Below are positions 44,093-54,244 of a DNA stretch of 64,000 nucleotides, piece by piece. The DNA is from Piliocolobus tephrosceles (taxonomy: Eukaryota; Chordata; Mammalia; Primates; Cercopithecidae). The notes beneath the pieces are model-generated. The model worked only from the letters and a program-made list of their open reading frames with translations. It ran no database searches and was not told the DNA's origin. Location: assembly GCF_002776525.5 (NCBI RefSeq), contig NC_045449.1, positions 3,149,256 to 3,213,255 on the forward strand. The letters run 5' to 3'. Made by a program: the position numbers and the translations under genes. The number at the start of each line of letters is the position of its first letter. Position 1 is the stretch's first letter.

Positions 44093-44379
44093 GCTGGGCT
44101 CAGTGGCTCACACCTGTAATCCCAGCACTTTGGTAGGCCAAGGCAGGTGGATCACCTGAGGTCAGGAGTTCGAGACCAGGCTGTCCAACATGGCGAAACC
44201 CTGTCTCTACTAAAAATACAAGAATTAGCCGGATGTGGTGGTGGGTGCCTGTAGTCCCAGCTACTCGGGAGGCTGAGGCAGGAGAATCGCTTGAACCTGG
44301 GAGGTGGAGGTTGCAGTGAGCCAAGATCGTGCCACTGCACTCCAGCCTGGGTAACAAAAGCGAAACTCCAACTCAAATA
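44093..44379 (+). mobile_element. Alu SINE, sense
   Basis: Begins GCTGGGCTCAGTGGCTCACA and ends GCGAAACTCCAACTCAAATA, with little poly(A). Probably AluS. Confidence 0.92.
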
Positions 44380-44383
44380 GTTC

Positions 44384-44712
44384 GTTTTATTTTATTTTTT
44401 ATTTACTTATTTTTAAATTATTATTATTTGAGACAGTCTCACTCTGTCATCCAGGCTGGAGTGGAGGGGCACAATCTTGGCTCTCTACAGCCTCCAACTC
44501 CTAGGTTCAAGCAATTCTCATGCTTCAGCCTTATACCAAGTAGCTGGGATTACAGGCGCACACCATCACACCTGGCTAATTTTTGTATTTTTGATAGAGA
44601 TGTGGTTTCACCATGTTGACCAGGCTGTTGTCAAACTTCTGACCTCGAGTGATCCACCTGCCTCAGCCTCCCAAAGTGCTGGGATTACAGACATGAGCCC
44701 CCGCACCCCGCC
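44384..44712 (-). mobile_element. Alu SINE, antisense
   Basis: A TTTTATTTTATTTTTT tail with TTATTATTATTTGAGACAG, then an older Alu body (with a 2-3 bp insertion at CAGCCTTATACCAAGTAGC) ending CACCCCGCC. It forms an inverted Alu pair with the element immediately to its left, which could fold as a hairpin in a transcript. Confidence 0.92.
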
Positions 44713-44729
44713 CTACTTAGTTTTATTTT

Positions 44730-45010
44730 AACATGTTAGGTAAATAGCTAACTATTCCTATGTTATTATAAGATTTCAAAAACCATAATGAATGTTTAAT
44801 ATAATCAAATGCCTTTTTAGCATCTATGGAAAGGATCACATAATCTCTCTTTACATCTATTAATATCATAAAACATATTAATACCTTTCCTAATTTTGAA
44901 CTAACCTGGCATTCCTGACCAAATCCCAAATACTTATGGTTAATTATTTTGGTAAAATTACTGAAATAAATTTGTTAATCTTTTATGATTTTACATTTTC
45001 TTTTCTTTAA
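44730..45010 (-). mobile_element. Old L1M-type ORF2 fragment, antisense
   Basis: The minus-strand frame 44723-44929 reads IDAKKAFDYIKH, part of the conserved L1 reverse-transcriptase region. The surrounding text is diverged. Confidence 0.8.
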
Positions 45011-45269
45011 TATAAAATTTTCTTTTCTTTTGAGCTAGTTACGCACACTTTGCAAAAAAAAAAAAAATAGAAGCTTTCTTCTTTTATATTCTTGAATAGT
45101 TTGATTGTCATTACAAACTTCCCTGTGGCACTTTATAGAGATGTTGCTTTTTATTAGTGGCAGCTGGAAACTAGCTCTTCCTCTACTCTTTCTCTAGTAG
45201 TCTATTTAGATTTTCTAACTGTTCTAGAATTATTTTAACAAATCATAACTTCATAGAAAACTTTTATAA

Positions 45270-45650
45270 CTTGGAGTTCAGAAAAATAGAATTTTATAAT
45301 TTTTATTGAACTATAATAGTTGTACATATTTCAGGAGTACACTGTGATGTGTGTATATATCTATAAAGCAATGTGTAAGGATCAAATCAGGGTAATTGGG
45401 ATATCTATCACCTCAAACATTTATCTTTGTGTTGAGAACATTCCAATTCTTCTGGCTATTATGGAATATACAATAAATTATTGTTAACTACAGTCTCCAT
45501 ACTCTGCTATCAAATTCTAGAACTTGTTCCTTTTATTTAACTGTATTTTTGTACCCATTAACCAATTTCTCTTTATCACTCTTTCCCCTCACCCTTCCCA
45601 GCCTCCAATCACCACCATTCTATTCTCTACCAGAAGTTTTCAATTTTCTA
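45270..45650 (-). mobile_element. L1MA-type 3' end, antisense
   Basis: GGATCAAATCAGGGTAATTG, GGATATCTATCACCTCAAAC and ATTTGTACCCATTAACCAAT-like text are the antisense order of an older primate L1 3' UTR. Confidence 0.85.
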
Positions 45651-46870
45651 TTGGGCTATGTTTATTTTCTCCCTGTCAATTATTATTTTGCATGCTTATA
45701 CTTTTTTGCTTTTACTCATGATTGATCCCTTAGTTAAGGTTTGTCAATTTCATTTTACCACAAATAACCTGTTCTCAATTTGTATTCGTTCTTTTGTTTG
45801 TCTATTTTCTAATTTAGTACTATGTAATTCCTTTAGATTTTCTTAAATTTCTTTTGTTATTCTAAATTCATGAGTAGGTTAAGCCTTTTCATTTCAATTT
45901 TTTGCTGATTAACATGAACATATCTTTTGACTTACAGTTGTAAGACTACTGAGGAAGTCAGCATACCTACACCATCTCTACATGTTCTTTCTTCTCTTAT
46001 TAGATGTGTCATTTCTACAATGTCATTGTTTATACATTTATATTTTATTCTGAAACCACAATCCCCATATATGTCTTACAGTAAAAAATATTCAGTGCTT
46101 ATTACCAGTTCTTTTGTTTTCTTTTTCCTTCCTCTTCTCTGTTGGTTGAAGTTTATCCTCTAGAAATTTATTCTGTTGGGCTCATAGAAAAACTATTCTT
46201 GGGTTTTTGAGTGTCCAAAAACTTTAGGCTGTTACTTGTATATTTGAGTTACAGTTTGTCTCAATAGAAAATTCTCTGGTTACATTTTCCTTCTATGAAG
46301 ATTTTATAGGAAGTTTTCTATTCTTTTCTAGTCTTAAATACTTCTGTAGAGAAATTTGAGATAAGCGTCTTCTCGTTCCATTGTGACTTGATTTCTGCCA
46401 ATATACCCAAAGGATTCACTATTTTTAAATTACAATAACCTTACTAGGACTGTCTCAGAATGGGACCTGTTTCTGTCTCCTGGTACATGTTGTGACTTTT
46501 CAGTCTCTAGAAGCCAGTCTTCGGTTATTTCTGGAAAGTTTTATTTTGTCTAATTGTTTGTTCCTCCATGCTCATTTTTTGCCTAAGTTCTGTTATCTCA
46601 CATTTCATCTGCATCTGGTATCTTGAAACTCTACCCTGAGGTCTTGTATCTCTGTCTTGTGTTCTTGTTACATAGAGGTGAATGGTTTTTAACATGTTTT
46701 AAGCTCACACTTATTTTTTGTCTTTCAGTTATTCAGCAGCTCTATGCCACCATTTTTCTTCTGAGTGTTTGTAATCTAGCATTTGTTTGTCCTGGTTTCT
46801 CTCCTCTCCCCTCCCCATTTTTTCTTGAGTATCTTTAACTAAATCTTGTGCTGGTTCCCTTTTGAAGTCT
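45651..46870 (-). mobile_element. Probable older L1 remnant, antisense
   Basis: AT-rich text such as TTATTCTGTTGGGCTCATAG and TGGGTTTTTGAGTGTCCAAA resembles heavily decayed antisense L1M or HAL1 sequence, but no diagnostic motif is left. The assignment is weak. Confidence 0.35.
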
Positions 46871-47844
46871 AAATGAATTGAAAGGTGTCTGAGCCAGTTT
46901 TTCATGAGAGTTTTTTGTTGGGGACAGGTGCATGTCTTGATTCACGGTTGATTTTGAGTACCTTTTGCCTTGACTTCTCTACTGTCAATGCTGACACACA
47001 GCTGAGGAACTGCTGACAAGGCAGTTTTCTTGCTTTTACAGTCTCACTTAAACACTACACAATCAGCTTGCCTGGGTGGCTTCTCATTCAGTCCAGCCTC
47101 CTCTGCTTCTCAGATCCAAACTGAGACCAAAGAAAACCATGCCACCAACCATTTCCACTTTTATAAACAAGGGATTTTTAAGAATATTTTGGTGACCATT
47201 CCCCAAAGCAGTCACATCAACCATACTACTACAGCACTCTGATTTCTGAGATCTGATTTTCTTAACTGCTCCTGGCCCTGAATTTCACTGCCCCAGTTCA
47301 GGCAATCGTCATGCTTCCCTAGAAGTTAGAGTTATCAGACTCCAACCCCTTCCCATCTTCTGATTTCAGATACAAGGGTATGACATTTCTCTTAAGGAAA
47401 CTCTAGCCCTACTTGTCTCTGGTCAATAAAGACACTGCTATTTTTTTGATCTAGAGTTTGACGTAATTCAATATGGCTTTCCAAGTACATGCCTTCTTCA
47501 TTTGAAGACATAGTCTTAGAGTCATTGGTCAATCTACCACGACTGAAGGAAGGACAAGTAGAAGATCAGTGTCTGTGCAATGTAGAACCCTGACTGCACC
47601 TGGCAGGAACCAACCCACAGGCTGTGATTACAACTTTGGTTTTAGAGGGGAGTAGCAGACAATGTACACAGAAAAAATAATTTTAAATTGTTAGTCAAAT
47701 TCCAGTGTAAGGATTTAAGTAACAATAATAACATTAGCAATTCATTGAACGAGGAGTGTTGAATTGACACTTCATAGTGTGGTCCCTCTCTGTGAAGAAA
47801 CGTGCTCGGCTGATCTTTCCAACATTCAGAATCATGGGTATGTA
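46871..47844. other. Unique DNA
   Basis: No gene recognised. Scattered short frames only. Confidence 0.5.
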
Positions 47845-47861
47845 TCTTCTCTCTGATTCTT

Positions 47862-48144
47862 TTTTTTTTGAGATGGAGTCTCACTCTGTCGCCCAGGCTG
47901 GAGTGCAGTGGCTAGATCTCAGCTCACTGCAAGCTCCACCTCCTGGGTTCACGCCTGCCTCAGCCTCCCGAGTAGCTGGGACTACAGGCATCCGCCACCT
48001 CGCCCGGCTAGTTTTTTGCATTTTTTAGTAGAAACGGGGTTTCACCATGTTAGCCAGGATGGTCTCGATCTTCTGACCTCATGATCCACCCGTCTCAGCC
48101 TCCCAAAGTGCTGGGATTACAGGCTTGAGGCACCGCACTCGGCC
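47862..48144 (-). mobile_element. AluYR-like SINE, antisense, perfect 17-bp TSD
   Basis: The body contains GTGGCTAGATCTCAGCTCAC and CGCCACCTCGCCCGGCTAGT, of Old World monkey type. TCTTCTCTCTGATTCTT at 47845-47861 and 48145-48161 is identical, indicating a fairly recent insertion. Confidence 0.96.
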
Positions 48145-48299
48145 TCTTCTCTCTGATTCTTGCCAGACCTTCACTTGATCATCGTTATTTCCAGAAGCCT
48201 TGAAACCTAGGCAACAGTTTCAATATTTTCTAGTTTCTCTGAAAATCTCATAAATTTTTCTATTTTGAAGTCTGCTTATTGGTCTCTGATTCTATGACA

Positions 48300-48575
48300 C
48301 TGATTTTTTAGATTCCACATATAAGTAAAATTATAAAGTATTTGTCTTTCTGTGTCTAGTTTATTTCACTTAGCATAATGTCATCCAGTTTGTATGAAAG
48401 AATATATTTTAATATTCTCACCATAAAAATGAGTTGGTGATGGGATGGCTATGTTAATTACCTTGATTTAATCATTTTACAAAGTGTATACTGATCAATA
48501 TCACACTGTACCCCATAAATATATGCAATTATTATTCATCAATTAAAAATAAATTATTAAAATGTAATCTGCTTA
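48300..48575 (+). mobile_element. L1 3' end remnant, sense
   Basis: AATATTCTCACCATAAAAAT, CCTTGATTTAATCATTTTAC and CCCCATAAATATATGCAATT are a diverged L1MA/L1PB 3' UTR ending in AATTAAAAATAAATTATTAA. Confidence 0.8.
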
Positions 48576-48620
48576 TTAGTTTGGGTTGATCCCTCAGAGA
48601 AAAATGGGAAAATTCTATCT

Positions 48621-48923
48621 TTTTTTCTTCTTTTTTTTTTTTGAGATGGAGTCTCCCTCTGTCACCCAGGCTGGAGTGCAGTGGCGTGATCTTGGCTCAC
48701 TGCAAGCTCTGCCTCCCAAATTCAGGCCATTCTCCTGCCTCAGCCTCCGAGTAGCTGGGACTACAGGCGCCCGCCACCTCGCCCGGCTAGTTTTTTTGTA
48801 TTTTTTAGTAGAGACGGGGTTTCACTGCGTTAGCCAGGATGGTCTCGATCTCCTGACCTCATGATCCGCCCACCTCAGCCTCCCAAAATGCTGGGATTAC
48901 AGGCATGAGCCACCGCGCCTGGT
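48621..48923 (-). mobile_element. AluYR-like SINE, antisense, 13-bp TSD
   Basis: Antisense Alu with CACCTCGCCCGGCTAGTTTT. GAAAATTCTATCT at 48608-48620 and 48924-48936 is identical. Confidence 0.95.
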
Positions 48924-48969
48924 GAAAATTCTATCTCAGTCTCACTATATTCAAAAAGGAAGTCTCTTG

Positions 48970-49215
48970 CCTTTAAAAAAAAAAAAAAAATTATTGCGTA
49001 TATTTAAGGTTCACCACATGAAGTTATGAGATACATGTAGACAGTAAAATGATTAGTATAGTGAAACAAATTCACGTATCTGTCATCTCACACAGTTACC
49101 CATTTTCCCCTCTCTGGCAAAAGCAACTATAATCTACTTATTTAGTAAAAATCTTGAATACAATACACTTTATTAACTATAATCCTCATGTTGTAAATTA
49201 GATCTTTTATCTTAG
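48970..49215 (-). mobile_element. Old L1 3' end, antisense
   Basis: A mixed A-rich start is followed by GTATATTTAAGGTTCACCAC, TTATGAGATACATGTAGACA and ATTAACTATAATCCTCATGT, in the antisense order of an L1ME/L1MA 3' region. Confidence 0.65.
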
Positions 49216-49437
49216 TTTATTTTCCCACGTATTCTGAGCTTTTCAGCTAGCAGAGGATGAGAGGGACAAGGTGGTGGTGGCCCTGGGCATCTCAACCACG
49301 AGCAAAGTAAAGGCATTGAGGTGATGGCGGAGGTCAACGAGTGAGGGACGGCCTGGGGACTCGCCATGGGACTTTGAACATAAATGGTTTAAAATGTTAG
49401 AGTGAACTGAGTGAACTGATACCTCCCCTGCTGGGAC
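49216..49437. other. OR3A3 5' flank
   Basis: Unique DNA immediately upstream of the OR3A3 coding exon. CCCTGCTGGGACATGTCCTTATAG is only moderately pyrimidine-rich but ends in AG at 49449 and could be the acceptor of the coding exon. Confidence 0.4.
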
Positions 49438-49449
49438 ATGTCCTTATAG
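49438..49449 (+). other. Upstream in-frame ATG followed by TAG, just before OR3A3
   Basis: ATG TCC TTA TAG lies in frame with the OR start at 49456. As I recall it, human OR3A3 is annotated with a start here (MSLQKLMEPEAG). The fourth codon here is TAG instead of CAG, which would end that version, leaving ATG at 49456. The same TAG could also be the AG of a splice acceptor. Confidence 0.7.
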
Positions 49450-49455
49450 GAACTC

Positions 49456-50403
49456 ATGGAGCCAGAAGCTGGGACCAACAGGACCGCTGTTGCTGAGTTC
49501 ATTCTGCTGGGCCTGGTGCAAACAGAAGAGATGCAGTCTGTGGTCTTTGTGCTCTTCCTCTTTGCCTATCTGGTCACAGTTGGGGGCAATCTCAGCATCC
49601 TGGCAGCTGTCTTGGTGGAGCCCAAACTCCACACCCCCATGTACTTCTTCCTGGGGAACCTATCAGTGCTGGATGTCGGATGTATCACTGTCACTGTTCC
49701 TGCAATGTTGGGTCGTCTCTTGTCCCACAAGTGCACAATTTCCTATGATGCCTGCCTCTCCCAGCTCTTCTTCTTCCACCTTCTGGCTGGGGTGGACTGC
49801 TTCCTGCTGACCGCCATGGCCTATGACCGATTCCTGGCCATCTGCCGGCCCCTCACCTACAGCACCCGCATGAGTCAGACAGTCCAGAGGATGTTGGTGG
49901 CTGCGTCCTGGGCTTGTGCCTTCACCAACGCACTGACCCACACTATTGCCTTAACTACCCTCAACTTCTGTGGCCCCAATGTGATCAATCACTTCTACTG
50001 TGACCTTCCACAGCTCTTCCAGCTCTCCTGCTCCAGCACCCAACTCAATGAGCTGCTGCTCTTTGTAGCAGCAGCCTTCATGGCTGTGGTGCCCTTGGTC
50101 CTCATCAGCGTGTCCTATGCCCATGTGGTAGCTGCTGTGCTGCAAATCCGCTCTGCTGAGGGCAGAAAGAAGGCCTTCTCCACATGTGGCTCCCACCTCA
50201 CTGTGGTGGGCATCTTCTATGGGACAGGTGTCTTCAGCTACATGAGGCTGGGTTCAGTGGAATCTTCAGACAAGGATAAGGGGGTTGGAGTTTTCATGAC
50301 TGTGATCAACCCCATGCTGAACCCACTTATCTACAGCCTCAGAAATACTGATGTTCAGGACGCTCTGTGTCAGCTACTTGTGGGGAAGCAATCACTGACC
50401 TGA
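49456..50403 (+). CDS. OR3A3: Olfactory receptor 3A3-like, intact
   Basis: A single-exon class II odorant receptor of 315 residues from ATG at 49456 to TGA at 50401-50403. Seen: NRT glycosylation site at residues 8-10; PMYFFLGNLSVLDVGC in TM2; MAYDRFLAICRPLTYS at the end of TM3; all three loop-2 cysteines (NFC, FYC, LSC); SYAHV in TM5; KAFSTCGSHLTVVGIFYGTG in TM6; and PMLNPLIYSLRNTDVQ in TM7. The TM6-TM7 text (GIFYGTGVFSYMRLGSVESS) fits human OR3A3 better than OR3A1 as I remember them; OR3A2 is the main alternative. It is on + and 21 kb from OR1E1 on -, which supports OR3A3 by position. It should couple to Golf in olfactory neuron cilia. No defects seen. Confidence 0.93.
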   Translation: MEPEAGTNRTAVAEFILLGLVQTEEMQSVVFVLFLFAYLVTVGGNLSILAAVLVEPKLHTPMYFFLGNLSVLDVGCITVTVPAMLGRLLSHKCTISYDACLSQLFFFHLLAGVDCFLLTAMAYDRFLAICRPLTYSTRMSQTVQRMLVAASWACAFTNALTHTIALTTLNFCGPNVINHFYCDLPQLFQLSCSSTQLNELLLFVAAAFMAVVPLVLISVSYAHVVAAVLQIRSAEGRKKAFSTCGSHLTVVGIFYGTGVFSYMRLGSVESSDKDKGVGVFMTVINPMLNPLIYSLRNTDVQDALCQLLVGKQSLT

Positions 50404-52478
50404 GAGATGACCTCCTTTCCTGCCTTTTCTGGACTGAGGAAAATTTCCCAAGAAGACAGTAACCAACGAACCTTGTTTATAACCATTATTTCTATCTCTT
50501 GATGCCTGAGGAGTGGTGTTATGTGTTTGGCCTGCAAGGAAACCCTACATAATTCATTCATTTATTCATTTGACAAATATTTATTAAATTACTTCTATGA
50601 TCCAATCTTCTAGGGCACTGGGGAGCAAAATGGACAAAAGTCTCTGCACTCAAGCAAATCACATGCTATAAAGGTAGGCTAAATAAATAAATAAGCATCA
50701 TATATAGTATACCACATGGTGATACACTCTATAGAAAAAAGCTAGTAAGACAGGAAGACATGAAGTTAGCTTCTGCCAACCAAGCCTCTTGGGCAAGTTG
50801 CTAACTTGTTTTGGGCTGTGCCCACTTTCTCAGTAGAGTTGAAACCTTGGCAGCACTTTATGCCTGGGCAGCAATGTCCTACAGGAAAGGGCCACTTAAC
50901 CCCAGCCTAGGTAACCAAGAATATCACTGCAAAGTTTCCTTCCAGAGGGATGTGCGACTCCCTCCAGATCAGAGTATGGAAAGGTATTTTGAACCATGGG
51001 CCCAGTGCCAGGAATCATTTCATTCTGCTGTTCACCTTTTGCCTCCCATAAAATCAGTTCCCTCTCTTTATTTAGTACCACATGAGAATCCCATAGGATG
51101 ATCAGGCAACAGGTGGGGTCTAGAGAAGGAAAGAGCTACTAAATAAAAACTATGTTCATACATACATGATAGACCTTAAGATCAAAAAAGGAATGTTCTA
51201 TTTCCATCCCCTGTGGCATCTTTCTCTCTTATCTGATAAGTCATCTTCCTGACACATATAATACTTTTTGAAAGAGTAAGCATTTATGTTCCAACCAGGC
51301 CCTTGGAATTTTGTTGTAGAATACCCAATACAACATTCTCCTCCCAAGTCTTATTTTTCTATCCCAAACCTTCTAGCCTGAAAATACACATCCACAAATG
51401 CAGTCCCTGGGAATGATACCTCTTTCTAACTTTATTTTATTAACACATCAATACCATTGCAACCCAGAGCATTTCCTCATCTTGATGTCTATCCAGGCTT
51501 CAGCCCACTAATTCCTGATTCTCTCCAGCCTTCCTGGGAAGACTGTTTACCATGTCCTAGCAACTCTACTGTCCTTTTGCTGTGTCATCCCTAAAACTGT
51601 ACAATGGTGCACCTGAACCTTGGCTTCTCTGTTATTTCCTCTTGGGGCTGACTGGAAGGATGGGCTGAGATAAGGATGTGAAGAAAATACATGAGAGTGG
51701 GAAGTAAAAGGATTGGAGCGGAACAATGAAGATAAAATGAGAATATTGAGAGGGATGGGACAGGATGATGAGCAAAAGTGGTGAGAAGGAAGGATGGAAG
51801 TAATGAAGGAGATGGAGCAATGAGAGAATGGGAAGAGAGACGTATGTCTCTTTCCTGATGCTCTTGGTTGTCAAGACATTTTAAGGTTAAAGAACTTGAG
51901 CTTCCCTTAAGGGCAAAGTTCTTGTGAATGAAAATCAGGGACACAGGTTGTAATCACATCATTCCTACTCATCCACTGCTCTGTGATCTTAGAAAGTTCC
52001 TTACCATGGTTGGGCTGGTGTCCACCTGTACGGTAAAGGACTGGGACAAGGCTTTCTATCCACAGTTCTTCACATTTAACGATCTCTGATCATAACAGTC
52101 TGAATGAACCTTTCCCTGGGTCTGAACACATCACAAAACATTTTGAGAGCATTACCACCACCATTTCCACCCCACCATCTACCCTGTGAGCATCTCACAT
52201 TTGTCTCTGACCCCCAAAGATCCCAGGTCCTGGCACCTCCTGCTGGACATTCATCCTTTCCTGCATTCCACCTGTCCTCCAACACTAAGGGTTTCCTGAA
52301 CAAGTGAGAAAGGTGTATTTCCCTTGGGAATTTCTCTCATTGTGCTCTTGAATGTAAATATACTTATTTTAAAATGCTTCAGAAATATTATACTTGACAG
52401 TGGAAACATTCAGACAGTATTATACTGTCAAGTGGGAAATAAACCTCACCAGAAACCTCATCAGAGTTAACTCCTCTT
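50404..52478. other. Unique DNA with faint old repeats
   Basis: About 50555-50690 (ATTCATTTGACAAATATTTA onward) resembles an old dispersed repeat. About 51955-52060 (CTCTGTGATCTTAGAAAGTT) resembles MIR. A purine-rich stretch lies at about 51660-51840. No gene recognised. Confidence 0.5.
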
Positions 52479-52490
52479 AAGAATTTAGTG

Positions 52491-52783
52491 GCCGGGCGCG
52501 GTGGCTCAAGCCTGTAATCCCAGCACTTTGGGAGGCCGAGACGGGCGGATCACGAGGTCAGGAGATCGAGACCATCCTGGCTAACACGGTGAAACCCCGT
52601 CTCTACTAAAAATACAAAAAAACTAGCTGGGCGAGGTGGCGGGCGCCTGTAGTCTCAGCTACTCGGGAGGCTGAGGCAGGAAAATGGTGTAAACCCGGGA
52701 GGCGGAGCTTGCAGTGAGCTGAGATCCGGCCACTGCACTCCAGTCCGGGCGACAGAGCAAGACTCCGCCTCAAAAAAAAAAAA
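52491..52783 (+). mobile_element. AluYR-like SINE (Old World monkey type)
   Basis: Near-consensus young Alu with CTAGCTGGGCGAGGTGGCGG and GAGATCCGGCCACTGC. AAGAATTTAGTG at 52479-52490 and 52784-52795 is its TSD. Confidence 0.95.
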
Positions 52784-52795
52784 AAGAATTTAGTG

Positions 52796-53161
52796 AGCGG
52801 GTGCAGTGGCTCATGCCTGTAATCCCAGCACTTTGGGAGGCCGAGGCGGGCAGATCACCTGAGGTCAGGAGTTCGAGACCAGCCTGGCCAACATGGTGAA
52901 ACCCCGTCTCTACTAAAAATACAAAAATTAGCCGGGCGTGGTGGCGGGCACCTGTAATCCCAGCTACTCGGGAGGCTGAGGCAGGAGGATCGCTTGAACC
53001 TGGGAGGCGGAGGCTGCAGTGAGTTGAGATGGCGCCACTGCACTCCAGCCTGGGAGACAGGAGTGAAACTCCATCTCAAAAATAAATAAAATAAAATAAA
53101 ATAAAATAAAATAAAATAAAATAAAATAAAATAAAACAAAAATAAAATAAAATAAAATAAA
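52796..53161 (+). mobile_element. AluS-type SINE with a long (AAAAT)n tail
   Basis: Sense Alu from GAGCGGGTGCAGTGGCTCAT, with the body ending CTCCATCTC at about 53079 and then about 80 bp of AAATA/AAAAT units. AAGAATTTAGTG at 52784-52795 and AAGAATTTGGTG at 53162-53173 are its TSD. It shares a target site with the AluYR to its left. Confidence 0.95.
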
Positions 53162-53173
53162 AAGAATTTGGTG

Positions 53174-53764
53174 TTTATTCCCCCACAGATTTCCTGTATC
53201 TATGATATGCCTATTTCACATCAATAGAAACATACTATTCTGTAGTCTGCTTTATATTTCTCCTAAATGTTATACAGTATAATCTTTTACATGAAAAATA
53301 CTAAAATTTTGCTTTATCTTTTGTAATGATGACACAGTCTATCATTAAACATATAAACTATAATTTATTTAATCAAAATTCCACTGATATAACTTGGGTT
53401 GTTTCTAATTGTTTTGCAATAACAAATAATATTGTGACGATCCTTACAGGGGTATTTTTCAAAATTTATGTAATTATTTTCCCAGGATTAATTCCCATGA
53501 ATAACTTTATCAGATTAAAGGAAATGCAAACAAATATAAATTTTAAGATACACATGCACAAACATATACACATCTTAATTTCTAAAACTTTTGGGCCAAT
53601 TTATAGATTTGCTATGTTACGATAGTGTTTGTTTACCCACATCCCTCCCATCAATGGTTGTTATTAAAATTTTTTTCTCGATTTTTATAACCTGAAGGTT
53701 GAAAAATTGCAGTATTTTAATTTGAATTTTTAATTTCTTTTTTCATTACTTTCACTTTTATTTA
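53174..53764. other. AT-rich unique or decayed repeat DNA
   Basis: Phrases such as ATGATGACACAGTCTATCAT suggest an old L1 remnant, but not convincingly. No gene. Confidence 0.4.
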
Positions 53765-53900
53765 TTTAAGTAGGTGCCATTTATTGAATACTTACAAGGT
53801 GCTAGTAAGTGCTCTATCCACATTACATAAGACAATTCATTTAATCCTTAAAATCATTCTTTGAGCTATCATCCCTATTTTACAGACAAATTGAGGGATA
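53765..53900 (+). repeat. MIR SINE remnant
   Basis: AGGTGCCATTTATTGAATAC, GTGCTAGTAAGTGCTCTATC and CCTATTTTACAGACAAATTG occur in MIR order. Confidence 0.75.
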
Positions 53901-54244
53901 AAAATGAATCCATATTCTCATTTTATATCAACCAAATATCTCAATAATTGCTCATCAGAGCTGATTAACAAATGATAATCAACATGTTCAATATTTGGTA
54001 TTTCATTTACCTTACAGGGCATTCTCTTTTTTTTAACTTTTATTTTAAGTTCAGGAGTACATGTGCAGGTTTGTTATGTAGGTAAATTTGTATCATGGTG
54101 GTTTGTTGTACAGATTATTTTGTCACTCAGGTATTAAGCCCAGTACCCATTAGTTATTTTTCTTGATCCTCCCCCTCCTCCCAACCTCCACCCTCTGACA
54201 GGCTCCAGTGTGTGTTGTTCTATGTGTCCATGTGTTCTCATCAT

